The position numbers and the translations under genes were made by a program. Of a DNA stretch of 64,000 bases, positions 9,506 through 18,835 are shown one piece after another; within the stretch, counting starts at the first letter, position 1, and the number at the start of each line of letters is the position of its first letter. The stretch is from Erwinia rhapontici. GTDB lineage: Bacteria; Pseudomonadota; Gammaproteobacteria; Enterobacterales; Enterobacteriaceae. Under the pieces are notes generated by a model. The model was not told the origin of the DNA. It did not search any database and saw only the letters and a program-made list of their open reading frames with translations. The stretch covers positions 752,884-816,883 of the forward strand of contig NZ_VRKO01000010.1 of the NCBI RefSeq assembly GCF_012271765.1, in the 5' to 3' direction.

Positions 9506-10034
9506 AACGTGAGAACAGGTCGCGTCTTTTAGGTTTGCAGGGCTGACCTATCAGCACCAGCACACCAACAACCAGGTATGCGGCAAAGATGCCTACCAGC
9601 CACTGCGGCATACCCAGGGTCAGAAATGACCAGGACTTCTCTGCACAGTCGCCGCTGGCGACAAACACGGAAGGTAACCATTTATCCAGCGGCAGCCAGG
9701 ACGGAAAGCGGGCGGCAAAATCACAGGTCGCAAACGGAGAGGGATGCAACTGAATCATGGTATGTTCCCACGCCAGTCGCAGGCCTTCCCATGCGCTGTA
9801 TAACCAGATCAGAATAGCGGCCCAGCGCAAAGGTGATTTCGGTGCGATAGCGCCGACGATACCCGCCCCCATAATGCCGAACAGGGCACAGCGTTCATAA
9901 ATACACATCACACACGGCTTCAGCAGCATCACATGCTGAAAATAGAGCGCGGTCATCTCAAGAGCGAAAGCGGTCAGTGCCATCAGCAACCAGGCGCCCC
10001 GGCCACGGGAGCAGCTATTCAGGTATCTCAACAT
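9504..10034 (-). CDS. dsbB: disulfide bond formation protein B
   Basis: DsbB is the four-helix inner membrane enzyme that reoxidises periplasmic DsbA and passes electrons to quinone. The 176-residue product has four hydrophobic segments, the first periplasmic pair Cys41/Cys44 (KPCVMC) and the second pair Cys104 (ATC) and Cys130 (SGDC), the same numbering as E. coli. In E. coli, nhaB lies between dsbB and fadR; here dsbB directly faces fadR across 285 bases. Confidence 0.98.
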   Translation of the reverse strand: MLRYLNSCSRGRGAWLLMALTAFALEMTALYFQHVMLLKPCVMCIYERCALFGIMGAGIVGAIAPKSPLRWAAILIWLYSAWEGLRLAWEHTMIQLHPSPFATCDFAARFPSWLPLDKWLPSVFVASGDCAEKSWSFLTLGMPQWLVGIFAAYLVVGVLVLIGQPCKPKRRDLFSR

Positions 10035-10264
10035 TAGTTTATCCGTCTGGAATACATTTAGACGGCAGTGTAAACGAAAAGCGTCTGCAATCCAGCCAGG
10101 AGGGAAAAATTTAAGCAGGAAAGTGACTTAAAATAATGTTTCCGATGATAAACGAAGGTCTGTGGACAGGCTGTATTGTGGTTTCGCTGCCAGGACGGCA
10201 ATGTCATATTTTTTGCAGACGATCGTCTTTTCCCTGGCAGCCAGGCTAGGTGATGCCTGGTGCC

Positions 10265-10280
10265 TCTGGTATGATGAGCC
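10265..10280 (+). promoter_or_regulatory. FadR operator upstream of fadR (autoregulation)
   Basis: TCTGGTATGATGAGCC is almost the sequence of the E. coli fadR autoregulatory site (CTGGTATGATGAG core). It lies 40 bases before the fadR start. It indicates that FadR controls its own synthesis here as well. Confidence 0.7.
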
Positions 10281-10319
10281 GAATTTTTGACGTAATGAAC
10301 GCAACGGAAGAAGAACGCT

Positions 10320-11039
10320 ATGGTTATTAAGGCGCAGAGCCCTGCGGGTTTCGCGGAAGAGTACATCATTGAAAGTATCTGGAATAACCGTTTCCCTCCG
10401 GGTTCAATTCTGCCCGCTGAACGCGAACTCTCCGAACTGATAGGTGTCACCCGAACCACACTACGAGAAGTCTTACAGCGCCTGGCGCGCGATGGCTGGC
10501 TGACCATTCAGCACGGCAAACCGACCAAAGTGAATAATTTCTGGGAAACCTCCGGATTAAGTATTCTGGAAACACTGGCCCGTCTCGATCATGACAGCGT
10601 ACCGCAGTTAGTGGATAACCTGCTGTCAGTTCGCACCAATATTTCGTCTATCTTTATTCGTCGTGCTATCCGTACTTACCCGGATAAAGCGCGTGAAGTG
10701 CTGGAAACCGCAAGCCACGTGGACGACCAGGCGGAAGCCTATACCAATCTCGATTACAGCATCTTCCGTGGGCTGGCGTTCGCCTCGGGTAATCCTATTT
10801 ACGGTTTGATCATCAATGGATTGAAAGGACTGTATACGCGCGTTGGGCGTCACTATTTCTCCAACCCGGAAGCGCGACGTCTGGCACAGGCTTTCTATCA
10901 GCAACTGCTGAATATCCTTCATACCCAGCAATATGACCTGATTGTAGACAGCGTGCGCGACTATGGTCGTCGCAGCGGGGAAATCTGGCATGCCATGCAG
11001 ACCAGTATGCCAACCGATCTGCCGCCTGCTCGCCGTTAA
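10320..11039 (+). CDS. fadR: fatty acid metabolism transcriptional regulator FadR
   Basis: FadR is a GntR-family regulator that represses fatty acid degradation genes, activates fabA/fabB, and releases DNA when it binds long-chain acyl-CoA made by FadD. The 239-residue product has the E. coli length. The N-terminal winged helix is highly conserved ([19 protein letters not shown], containing the DNA-contacting arginines), and an all-helical acyl-CoA-binding domain follows. The C-terminal third (from about residue 125) is noticeably more divergent from E. coli. A FadR site precedes the gene. Confidence 0.98.
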   Translation: MVIKAQSPAGFAEEYIIESIWNNRFPPGSILPAERELSELIGVTRTTLREVLQRLARDGWLTIQHGKPTKVNNFWETSGLSILETLARLDHDSVPQLVDNLLSVRTNISSIFIRRAIRTYPDKAREVLETASHVDDQAEAYTNLDYSIFRGLAFASGNPIYGLIINGLKGLYTRVGRHYFSNPEARRLAQAFYQQLLNILHTQQYDLIVDSVRDYGRRSGEIWHAMQTSMPTDLPPARR

Positions 11040-11049
11040 GTCGATAAAA

Positions 11050-11122
11050 AGGGCTGACCTCTTTATGCGGTCAGCCCGAAGAAACAGAAAAAGAGGGCGA
11101 CCCATTGGCGGGTCGCCCTCTT
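11050..11122 (-). terminator. tandem terminators downstream of ycgB
   Basis: Two hairpins lie in series. The stem GAGGGCGACCC/GGGTCGCCCTC (11093-11120) is followed on the minus strand by TTTTTC, and GGGCTGACC/GGTCAGCCC (11051-11077) by TTTTTA. Both T-tracts are in the minus-strand direction, so both serve ycgB. fadR, converging from the left, may use the same hairpins less efficiently. Confidence 0.75.
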
Positions 11123-11143
11123 CACATTGAGGCTGACCTCAGA

Positions 11144-12682
11144 TCAGATAGTGGTGCCCGGGCGGGGCGGGCAGCGTTCGAGGATCTCCACTGTGCCATC
11201 ATCGTTCTGTTGTTCCAGATTGATGTCAAAGCCCCACAGACGATGTACATGCTTCAACACTTCCCGACGACTCTTATCCAGCGGTGCGCGGTTATGCGGA
11301 ACATAGCGTAAGGTCAGCGATCGGTCCCCACGCAGATCCACGTCATAAACCTGTATATTCGGTTCGAGATTGCTCAAATTATATTGAGCGGAGAGCTGCT
11401 GACGGATCGCCCGGTAGCCCGCTTCATCATGAATGGCCGCAATTTCGAGGAAATTATTGCGATCGTCATCCATCACCGTGAACAGGCGGAAATCGCGCAT
11501 GATCTTCGGTGAAAGGAACTGGCTGATAAAGCTCTCGTCCTTAAACTCCTTCATCGCAAAGTGTAGGGTATCCAGCCAGTTAGAACCGGCAATATCCGGG
11601 AACCAGTGACGATCTTCTTCCGTTGGCTCCTCGCAGATGCGCTTAATATCCTGGAACATCGCAAAGCCAAGCGCATACGGGTTGATACCGTTATACCACT
11701 GGCTGTTGTAAGGGGGTTGGAAGACCACATTGGTGTGGCTATGCAGGAACTCCAGCATAAAGCGCTCAGAAACTTTCCCTTCGTCATACAGGTGATTAAG
11801 AATGGTGTAGTGCCAGAACGTAGCCCATCCCTCATTCATCACCTGAGTCTGTTTTTGCGGGTAGAAATACTGGCTGACCTTTCTGACAATGCGCAGACAT
11901 TCACGCTGCCAGGGTTCCAGCAGCGGCGCATTCTTCTCCATAAAGTACAGCAGGTTTTCCTGTGGTTCGGATGGGTAGCGCGTGTTGGCGAATTGCGCTT
12001 CCTCGCGCTCACGCCGTGGCAAGGTGCGCCACAGCATGTTCACCTGGCTTTGCAGGTACTCTTCACGGCTCTGTTGCCGCGCTTTCTCTTCCTGCAAGGA
12101 GATTTTTTGCGGACGTTTGTAGCGGTCAACGCCATAATTCATCAGCGCATGGCAGGAGTCGAGCAGCCGTTCCACGTTTTCCACTCCGTAGCGCTCCTCA
12201 CACTGCGTAATGTAGTTACGGGCGAAGATCAGGTAGTCGACGATGGAGCTGGCATCCGTCCAACTGCGGAACAGATAGTTATTCTTGAAGAAGGAGTTGT
12301 GACCATAACAGGCATGCGCCATCACCAGCGCCTGCATCGTCATGGTATTTTCTTCCATCAGATAGGCAATACACGGATTGGAGTTGATGACGATTTCATA
12401 GGCCAGACCTTGCTGGCCGTGCTTATAGCGCTGTTCTGTCTCGATAAATTTCTTACCGAATGACCAGTGTGCATAGTTGATTGGCATCCCGACACTGGAA
12501 TAAGCATCCATCATCTGTTCGGAGGTGATGACCTCAATCTGATGCGGGTAGGTATCCAGTCGGTAGGATTTAGCGACGCGGTCGATCTCCTTGAGATACA
12601 CATCAAGCAGGTCGAAGGTCCAGTCTGGTCCATCATCGAGTCGTTTGCTGTCCTTAATCGGATCGTCAAAGATCGTGGTCAT
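11144..12682 (-). CDS. ycgB: SpoVR family protein YcgB
   Basis: The 512-residue product (510 in E. coli) is a SpoVR homologue, highly conserved along its length (PHQIEVITSEQMMDAYSSVG, MNEGWATFWHYTI with the HxxxH-like segment, ending ERCPPRPG). In E. coli ycgB is sigma-S dependent and tends to be co-regulated with yeaGH, also present in this window. The biochemical function is unknown. It stands alone, with tandem terminators downstream and a long AT-rich upstream region. Confidence 0.96.
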   Translation of the reverse strand: MTTIFDDPIKDSKRLDDGPDWTFDLLDVYLKEIDRVAKSYRLDTYPHQIEVITSEQMMDAYSSVGMPINYAHWSFGKKFIETEQRYKHGQQGLAYEIVINSNPCIAYLMEENTMTMQALVMAHACYGHNSFFKNNYLFRSWTDASSIVDYLIFARNYITQCEERYGVENVERLLDSCHALMNYGVDRYKRPQKISLQEEKARQQSREEYLQSQVNMLWRTLPRREREEAQFANTRYPSEPQENLLYFMEKNAPLLEPWQRECLRIVRKVSQYFYPQKQTQVMNEGWATFWHYTILNHLYDEGKVSERFMLEFLHSHTNVVFQPPYNSQWYNGINPYALGFAMFQDIKRICEEPTEEDRHWFPDIAGSNWLDTLHFAMKEFKDESFISQFLSPKIMRDFRLFTVMDDDRNNFLEIAAIHDEAGYRAIRQQLSAQYNLSNLEPNIQVYDVDLRGDRSLTLRYVPHNRAPLDKSRREVLKHVHRLWGFDINLEQQNDDGTVEILERCPPRPGTTI

Positions 12683-13191
12683 AGCGCACCCCTTTTTATA
12701 AAACCGGATTACCTTACGGCAGAATGTCCGTTTTCATCTCGGCTCACCCGCACAAATGAGGCGCTGATAAGCCTGGAATTAAAGCCAATATCTCAATGAT
12801 AGTTCACTGTCTCGTATCCCTCTCGTTAAAACAATTGAAATCTTCGATACAAAATCCAGTGCTGTTTAAAAAAAGATTTTTACGTAACAATAAATTCATA
12901 AAAACATGCATTTTGCAGGATAATATCCTGTTTATAGCATTAAGTTATGACAGGGTGGGATTGTTCTGGTGTTTGCGCATATATGCTGTGATTAAATTAT
13001 TATCTGCTACTTAATGTATTAAACCAGAGGTTTTGACTGAATTAAGCTGGGCATCTTGTTTTTATTTACCTGGAGGGTAAAAAAGATGTGAAATATGTCA
13101 GCGTAATGTGAGTGTTATCACTGGTGTTTTCATCCATGTTGATGTCGAATGTCCAGTGCATAATTCTATAATGTGTCTCTATGAGGTGGGT
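12683..13191. other. AT-rich divergent regulatory region ycgB/dadA
   Basis: 509 bases without a credible gene. The region is AT-rich with many A/T tracts (for example around 12820-12910 and 12985-13020), suited to Lrp or H-NS binding. It holds the promoters of both divergent genes and a good CRP dyad at 13105-13124. A 72-codon open frame at 12796-13014 has no family resemblance and atypical composition. Confidence 0.6.
13105..13124. promoter_or_regulatory. candidate CRP-binding site upstream of dadA
   Basis: TGTGAGTGTTATCACT fits TGTGA-N6-TCACA with one mismatch and is centred about 77 bases before the dadA start. The E. coli dad operon is controlled by cAMP-CRP and Lrp, which agrees. Confidence 0.65.
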
Positions 13192-14493
13192 ATGCGAGTT
13201 GTCATTCTGGGTAGTGGCGTGGTGGGTGTGGCAAGTGCGTGGTATCTGGCGCAGGCCGGACATGAGGTGACGGTAATCGATCGTCAGCCCGCAGTAGCAC
13301 TGGAAACCAGTGCGGCGAATGCAGGGCAGATATCACCCGGATATGCCGCCCCCTGGGCGGCACCGGGTGTGCCGTTTAAAGCCGTAAAATGGATGTTCCA
13401 GCGCCATGCTCCACTCGCGATCCGCCTTGATGGCAGCCGCTTCCAGTTGGAATGGATGTGGCAGATGTTGCGTAACTGCGATATGCGCCATTACCAGCAG
13501 AATAAAAGCCGCATGGTGCGAATTGCGGAATACAGCCGTGACTGCCTCAAAGCATTGCGCCAGGAAACGGGCATTGCCTATGAAGGGCGTCAGGGAGGAA
13601 CATTGCAGTTATTCCGCACCGCGCAGCAGTTTGACAGTGCAGCGAAGGATATCGCGGTCCTGAAAGAGGCCGGAGTCCCCTACGAGCTGCTGGAGGCCAC
13701 GCAGCTGTTGCAGGCAGAACCGGCACTGGCGGCAACCCAGCACAAGTTGACGGGCGGTTTACGCTTGCCCAATGATGAAACCGGTGATTGCCAGTTGTTT
13801 ACCCAGCGTCTGGCGGCGATGGCGGCAGACGCGGGAGTCACCTTCCGTTTCAATACCTCTGTCGATGCTCTGGTACAGGATGGTAATCGCATCAGCGGCG
13901 TCAAATGTGGCGGCGAGATGGTGACTGCGGATGCTTATGTGGTGGCATTCGGGTCATTCTCGACGGCGCTGTTAGAGGATATTGTTAAGGTGCCTGTTTA
14001 CCCCCTAAAAGGGTATTCACTGACGATACCGATCAAAGATGCGGCTGCGGCACCGATTTCAACGGTGCTGGATGAAACCTATAAAGTGGCGATCACCCGT
14101 TTTGACGATCGTATTCGTGTGGGGGGAATGGCAGAAATTGTCGGATTTAACACCAAACTGTTACCGGCACGCCGTCGCACGCTGGAAATGGTTGTCGGCG
14201 ATCTCTTCCCGCAAGGTGGGTATATTGAGCAGTCGGTTTTCTGGAGTGGTTTACGCCCAATGACACCCGACGGCACGCCAATTGTAGGTCGTACCCCGTT
14301 GAAAAACCTGTTCCTTAATACCGGACATGGTACTCTTGGCTGGACAATGGCCTGTGGTTCAGGGCAGCTTCTTGCGGATATTATTAGCGGTGTGACACCC
14401 GCGATTTCCGCTGACGATCTGTCTGTCATGCGCTATCTGCCAGGTTTTATTCCGGCGCCGGCTCGCTCACTGCACAGTGCCAATGTTCGCTAA
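13192..14493 (+). CDS. dadA: D-amino acid dehydrogenase DadA
   Basis: DadA is the membrane-associated flavoenzyme that oxidises D-alanine to pyruvate and ammonia, feeding electrons to the respiratory chain. The N terminus [19 protein letters not shown] is the FAD dinucleotide-binding motif; the C terminus has [14 protein letters not shown] and [17 protein letters not shown], typical of the family. I chose ATG 13192, preceded by ATGAGGTGGG, giving 433 residues (432 in E. coli). The frame is open further upstream to 13108, which overlaps the CRP site and is not conserved. It is followed by dadX after 29 bases in the same operon. Confidence 0.97.
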   Translation: MRVVILGSGVVGVASAWYLAQAGHEVTVIDRQPAVALETSAANAGQISPGYAAPWAAPGVPFKAVKWMFQRHAPLAIRLDGSRFQLEWMWQMLRNCDMRHYQQNKSRMVRIAEYSRDCLKALRQETGIAYEGRQGGTLQLFRTAQQFDSAAKDIAVLKEAGVPYELLEATQLLQAEPALAATQHKLTGGLRLPNDETGDCQLFTQRLAAMAADAGVTFRFNTSVDALVQDGNRISGVKCGGEMVTADAYVVAFGSFSTALLEDIVKVPVYPLKGYSLTIPIKDAAAAPISTVLDETYKVAITRFDDRIRVGGMAEIVGFNTKLLPARRRTLEMVVGDLFPQGGYIEQSVFWSGLRPMTPDGTPIVGRTPLKNLFLNTGHGTLGWTMACGSGQLLADIISGVTPAISADDLSVMRYLPGFIPAPARSLHSANVR

Positions 14494-14522
14494 CTCATCG
14501 TATTTTTTTACAAGGAGAGAGT

Positions 14523-15593
14523 ATGTCTCGTCCTATTCTCGCAACGATTAATCTCGCTGCGCTGAGGCAAAATCTGGCAGTAGCGCGCCAGGCGGCGGGT
14601 GGTTCGCGCCTGTGGTCAGTCGTGAAGGCGAATGCCTACGGACACGGTATTGCGCGAGTCTGGCAGAGTCTGGTGGAAACGGATGGTTTCGCCTTGCTCA
14701 ACCTGGAAGAGGCTATTCTGTTACGCGAACAGGGCTGGAAAAAACCGATCCTGCTGCTGGAGGGCTTCTTCCATCAGGATGAACTGGCGATTATTGACCA
14801 GTATCGCCTGACCACCAGCGTTCACAGTAACTGGCAAATTCAGGCGCTGGCAAAAGCCAGGCTCTCGGCGCCACTGGATATTTATCTCAAAATGAACAGC
14901 GGTATGAACCGACTGGGCTTCCAGCCCGATCAGGTGCATAACGCGTGGCAAAAATTACGTTCCCTGGATAACGTTGGTGAAATGACGCTGATGGCCCACT
15001 TTGCTGACGCTGAAACCAGTGAAGGTATTGCCGGACCCTTGCAGCGCATTGAGCAGGCGGCTGAAGGGCTGAATTGTGCGCGTTCGCTGGCGAACTCCGC
15101 GGCTACGTTGTGGCATCCGCAAACGCATCATGACTGGGTACGTCCCGGTATTATCCTGTATGGCGCATCCCCCAGCGGCCAGTGGCAGGACATTGCCAGC
15201 AGTGGTTTGCAACCCGTGATGACATTGACCAGCGAAGTGATCGGCATTCAGCAGCTGACGGCGGGTTCTGCTGTTGGATACGGCGGCCAGTACCGTGCAT
15301 CAGGTGAACAGCGTATCGGAGTGGTAGCTTGCGGCTATGCTGATGGTTATCCCCGTCATGCGCCGACCGGAACGCCGATTTTGGTTGATGGTGTGATGAC
15401 GCAGACGGTCGGGCGGGTTTCAATGGATATGATCACTGTCGATTTAACCCCGTGCCCTCAGGCGGGCATAGGTAGCCAGGTTGAGCTGTGGGGCAACAAC
15501 GTCAAAATTGATGATGTGGCCGCCGCCGCCGGCACCGTTGGCTATGAGCTGATGTGCGCGCTCGCCCCCCGGGTGCCGGTGATCGTTGAATAA
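14523..15593 (+). CDS. dadX: catabolic alanine racemase DadX
   Basis: DadX interconverts L- and D-alanine so that L-alanine can be degraded through DadA. The 356-residue fold-type III PLP enzyme has the PLP lysine Lys35 in [10 protein letters not shown] and the second catalytic tyrosine in AVGYGGQY (around residue 250). GAGAG precedes the ATG. It forms an operon with dadA. Its stop lies only three bases from the end of the convergent MFS gene, so no separate terminator is seen there. Confidence 0.97.
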   Translation: MSRPILATINLAALRQNLAVARQAAGGSRLWSVVKANAYGHGIARVWQSLVETDGFALLNLEEAILLREQGWKKPILLLEGFFHQDELAIIDQYRLTTSVHSNWQIQALAKARLSAPLDIYLKMNSGMNRLGFQPDQVHNAWQKLRSLDNVGEMTLMAHFADAETSEGIAGPLQRIEQAAEGLNCARSLANSAATLWHPQTHHDWVRPGIILYGASPSGQWQDIASSGLQPVMTLTSEVIGIQQLTAGSAVGYGGQYRASGEQRIGVVACGYADGYPRHAPTGTPILVDGVMTQTVGRVSMDMITVDLTPCPQAGIGSQVELWGNNVKIDDVAAAAGTVGYELMCALAPRVPVIVE

Positions 15594-15595
15594 TC

Positions 15596-16786
15596 TTAGA
15601 GCGAGGTCAGCGTACCGCGCACATTTTTACTGATACGCCAGGCGGTCAGTGCCAGCAGCGCACCGGCCGCCATCATCAGTGCCAGCGCGGATTTCTCCGC
15701 AATCGGTAGCGCCATCACTAACAGACCCGCCGACGATCCTCCCGCCATCTGAATAAAACCTGCCAGTGCAGAGGCGACACCGGCCTGCTGCTGATAAGGC
15801 TCCAGGGCGTAGCTGGTTGCAGGTCCCACGGTGAAGGCCAGTCCGGCAACGGAGATAGCAACGGGCAGCATATACAGCGCCCAGTGTGTCTGCATGGCCG
15901 CCGGGAACAGCATCACACCGCCCATTAACGTTATCGCACCAATCGTCATCGCCAGTGCGCCAATTGCCAGACAAATCGGGCGACCCAGTTTTCGGATCAT
16001 CTTATTCACCAGCACGCTGACCAGCATAATCCAGAAGCCGTTAGCACCAAACGCGATGGAGAATTGCAGTGCGCTGAGTTTGCCTTCGGTCATCAAAACC
16101 TGCGGAGCCAGAGAAACATAGGTCAGCACCATACCCAGTGCGCCCGCGTTGGCAAAAGCAAAGGCGAGGAAACGCGGCTGACGCAGAATTTGCCAGTACT
16201 GACGCACGGGTAAACCTTTCACCTTTTGCGTATCAGCAGGGCGGGTTTCCGGCAGGAACAGCATCACCAGTACGGCAATAAACAGCGCATAACCGGTCAG
16301 GAACCAAAAGTTCGCCCGCCAGCCAAATGCATCGGCCAGGAAGCCACCCAGCATCGGTGCCAGGGCCGGGACGATATTTAACGCGCCGTTTAAGAATCCA
16401 TAAGCACGCGCCGCTTCTTCACCATTAAGACGGTCGCGTACGCCGCTGAACGCCACGACGGCGGTACAGCACACGGCACAGCCCTGAATGACACGGGCGC
16501 TGAGGAACTGCGGCCAGCCGGTGGCGGTGGCGGCCAGGATGCTTCCGGTGACATACAGCAGAAGACCAATCAGCGCGATGGGTTTACGGCCCAGATTATC
16601 CACCAGCGGTCCGGCGATAATTTGCCCCAGGCCCATCACCAGTAAAAACAAAGGGATCGTTGTCTGGATGGCAGAAACGGGCGTATTCAGACCGAGAGCA
16701 ATATCGGGCAGCGTGGGCAAATAGAGGTCAATGCCTAACGGTGCAAGCAGCACCAGGCTGAGTAACAGTAGCGTAAATTTTTGCAT
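15596..16786 (-). CDS. Bcr/CflA-family MFS drug efflux transporter
   Basis: The 396-residue product has 12 predicted membrane segments of the DHA1 drug:proton antiporter group. It shows the Bcr/CflA start pattern (LLAPLGIDLYLPTLPDIALG), motif A near residue 65 (GPLVDNLGRKP) and motif C in helix 5 (ALAPMLGGFLAD). It should export small hydrophobic compounds in exchange for protons; the substrate cannot be read from the sequence. E. coli K-12 has no gene here: dadX is followed directly by cvrA. It is separated from wbaP upstream by a long perfect inverted repeat. Confidence 0.87.
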   Translation of the reverse strand: MQKFTLLLLSLVLLAPLGIDLYLPTLPDIALGLNTPVSAIQTTIPLFLLVMGLGQIIAGPLVDNLGRKPIALIGLLLYVTGSILAATATGWPQFLSARVIQGCAVCCTAVVAFSGVRDRLNGEEAARAYGFLNGALNIVPALAPMLGGFLADAFGWRANFWFLTGYALFIAVLVMLFLPETRPADTQKVKGLPVRQYWQILRQPRFLAFAFANAGALGMVLTYVSLAPQVLMTEGKLSALQFSIAFGANGFWIMLVSVLVNKMIRKLGRPICLAIGALAMTIGAITLMGGVMLFPAAMQTHWALYMLPVAISVAGLAFTVGPATSYALEPYQQQAGVASALAGFIQMAGGSSAGLLVMALPIAEKSALALMMAAGALLALTAWRISKNVRGTLTSL

Positions 16787-16881
16787 AGCAGGTGTGGCGT
16801 CCAGATTAAAGCAAGCCGGACAGGGTAGAGATAACAGAGGGAAAAGAAAAGGAGAAAGTGATAAAAGCGCTCGGGGATGTG

Positions 16882-16918
16882 GCCATCGTCATTGCCGGAT
16901 GCCGGCAATGACGATGGC
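16882..16918. repeat. 17-bp perfect inverted repeat between wbaP and the MFS gene
   Basis: Bases 16882-16898 and 16902-16918 are exact reverse complements with a three-base loop (ATG). The core is CATTGCCGG/CCGGCAATG. It lies 19 bases after the wbaP stop. No T-run follows on either strand immediately, so it could be a 3'-end stabiliser, a factor-assisted terminator or a REP-like element. Confidence 0.8.
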
Positions 16919-16937
16919 TGGCACTGTTCAGCTCAGG

Positions 16938-18407
16938 TTAGTACGCGCCGTCGCGGCGCAGTACCACACCGGCTGTTTTGAACAGAATGGCGATATCGGT
17001 CCACAACGCCCAGTTTTTGACATACCAGGAGTCGAAGTAAACACGGGTGTCATAGTCGATATCGTTACGACCGCTCACCTGCCACAGTCCTGTCATACCC
17101 GGTTTAGCCATCAGGTAGTAATCCACGTCACCGGCATAACGCTCCAGTTCTGCTTCAATCACCGGACGTGGGCCCACCAGACTCATCTCACCACGAATGA
17201 CGTTCCACAGCTGCGGCAGTTCATCCAGGCTGGTCTTACGCAGAAATGAGCCAATTTTGGTGACACGGGGATCGTTCTTCAGTTTAAAGTCTTTGTCCCA
17301 CTCTGCGCGTGCTTCTTCACTGGTGGCCAACAGGGTTTCCAACACTTCCTTCGAGTTCATCACCATCGAACGGAATTTCAGGCATTTAAACTTCTTCGCA
17401 TCCTGACCAACGCGCTCGTGACCGTAGATCGGGCTGCCGCCATCACGGCTGACCATCCAGCAGATCAAACCAAATGCCGGAGCAAGGAACAGCAACAGCA
17501 GTGAGGCCACCACAACGTCAAAGGTGCGCTTGAGGAAGCGTGAAGAGCGCTTCGCCAGATTATTGCTGACGCGCAGCAGCATCACTTCATGGCTAAAGAT
17601 AAAGGACATATCCGTACCGTACAGCGGCACGCCACGTAGCGTTGGCACCACGGAGACTGAGCGGCACTTTTTCTTCGACAGCAGTTTCAGCCATTTATCG
17701 CGAATGGCGCGCTGGTCGTTCTCCATCGCTACAATAAACTGGGTGTTATCGAGGTCGACAGTCTCCCAGACAATATCTTTGTGTGTGATCACCGGGATGC
17801 CATTGAAACTATCAGCGCCGTTCTTTTCACCGCTCGGGGCAACGAAGGCTTTCACGTCGTAGCCCAGCAGCTCTTCGCTTTGCAGCGCGGCATAGGCTTC
17901 ACGGGCATTTTTACCGGAACCAATGATGATGGTGTGTTTCTGCCACTGTCCCGCTTTCAGGATGGCATTCTTAACGCATGAGCGCAGGAGAGGCACCAGA
18001 ATCAAGGCATACAGCCAGGTGAAACTCCAGAGCATGCGGGAGAAATCCCATTTGGAAAACGCAATCAGTGCCAGGTCTAACAGTGAAAAGATCACCAGCG
18101 TTTTAATAATGTCTTTTAATTCAAACCAGAAGGGTTTGCGGTAGGTATAGTGGCGCAGGCGCATCCAGAACCATGCGGTACATAATACTGACATAATGAA
18201 TTGCGCGATAAAGCGGACTTCAACTTCTTGCGGCGGGATAAAAATATCCAGATTACCCCAAATACCCTGCAGCGTCGCTGCGGATAAAAACAGTGCCAGA
18301 TTGATGGAGAGTAAATCTGAGAAACTTAACGCAACTTTCGCAATAATGTTTTTTCGTGTGCCGCTGAATGTCCGGCGACTTTCATTCAGTACCAGAGTAC
18401 TTGCCAT
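16938..18407 (-). CDS. wbaP: undecaprenyl-phosphate galactose phosphotransferase (WbaP-type)
   Basis: This polyisoprenyl-phosphate hexose-1-phosphate transferase should transfer galactose-1-P (or a related hexose-1-P) from UDP-sugar to undecaprenyl phosphate, starting a repeat unit of a capsule, exopolysaccharide or O antigen. The 489-residue product has four N-terminal membrane helices, a CoA-binding-like soluble middle region, a fifth hydrophobic segment ([19 protein letters not shown]) and the catalytic C domain ([28 protein letters not shown]). I chose ATG 18407 (AGCAGG upstream) since [14 protein letters not shown] begins the family match; the frame is open up to 18584. No glycosyltransferases surround it. 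WcaJ is an alternative name for glucose-specific relatives, so the sugar is uncertain. Confidence 0.87.
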   Translation of the reverse strand: MASTLVLNESRRTFSGTRKNIIAKVALSFSDLLSINLALFLSAATLQGIWGNLDIFIPPQEVEVRFIAQFIMSVLCTAWFWMRLRHYTYRKPFWFELKDIIKTLVIFSLLDLALIAFSKWDFSRMLWSFTWLYALILVPLLRSCVKNAILKAGQWQKHTIIIGSGKNAREAYAALQSEELLGYDVKAFVAPSGEKNGADSFNGIPVITHKDIVWETVDLDNTQFIVAMENDQRAIRDKWLKLLSKKKCRSVSVVPTLRGVPLYGTDMSFIFSHEVMLLRVSNNLAKRSSRFLKRTFDVVVASLLLLFLAPAFGLICWMVSRDGGSPIYGHERVGQDAKKFKCLKFRSMVMNSKEVLETLLATSEEARAEWDKDFKLKNDPRVTKIGSFLRKTSLDELPQLWNVIRGEMSLVGPRPVIEAELERYAGDVDYYLMAKPGMTGLWQVSGRNDIDYDTRVYFDSWYVKNWALWTDIAILFKTAGVVLRRDGAY

Positions 18408-18835
18408 AATGCCTGCTCTCTTATCATGAGAAATCAATGACCTGACGAGGATAAAGCACGCGTCCAGGAGTCTCTTTAGTAAACCTTCTGGGTTTATCAG
18501 ACTGACGTCGGTATTGCCATTATCGTAACTGTGTTCAGGGCAGCGGAGCGGTGGGAGATGAGATAACCACGCTATATCCGTCACATAATGAAGTGATAAG
18601 TATGCAGGAGTTATTTGAGTTAGTTAATACGGGATAATCCTAAAAGAAGATGAAAAATCAAACAGGGGATTAATCTTAAGCTTTGATGCTAAATGAAAGA
18701 TATAAATAAAAAATATGACAATACGATAAACAAAAAATCACTATTTGATGAATCTGAAACCGCCAGGGTTAAATATGACGGTTTCAGATAAATCTTGTGG
18801 AGTGGGATTCGTGTTCTGAATGAAATCAGGAAAAA
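18408..18835. other. AT-rich leader region between wbaP and cvrA
   Basis: 428 bases without a gene. On the minus strand it is the wbaP upstream region, A/T-rich from 18590 to 18760, with an RcsB-like box at 18629-18642. A 10-bp inverted repeat TCTGAAACCG/CGGTTTCAGA (18753-18788) lies just after the cvrA stop and may act at its 3' end, though no T-run follows it. Confidence 0.55.
18629..18642 (-). promoter_or_regulatory. candidate RcsB (Rcs phosphorelay) box upstream of wbaP
   Basis: On the minus strand TAGGATTATCCCGT matches the RcsB box pattern KMRGAWTMWYCTGS at 12 of 14 positions. It is about 220 bases before the wbaP start. The Rcs system commonly controls capsule initiation genes. This is a single visual match in an AT-rich region. 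Confidence 0.4.

Noticed and set aside
10058..10507. 149-codon minus-strand frame in the dsbB-fadR gap, checked as a possible nhaB remnant.
   Set aside because: It runs antisense into fadR, has no membrane segments and no NhaB similarity.
12796..13014. 72-codon plus-strand frame between ycgB and dadA.
   Set aside because: Very AT-rich, no ribosome site of note and no family resemblance; it lies in a regulatory region.
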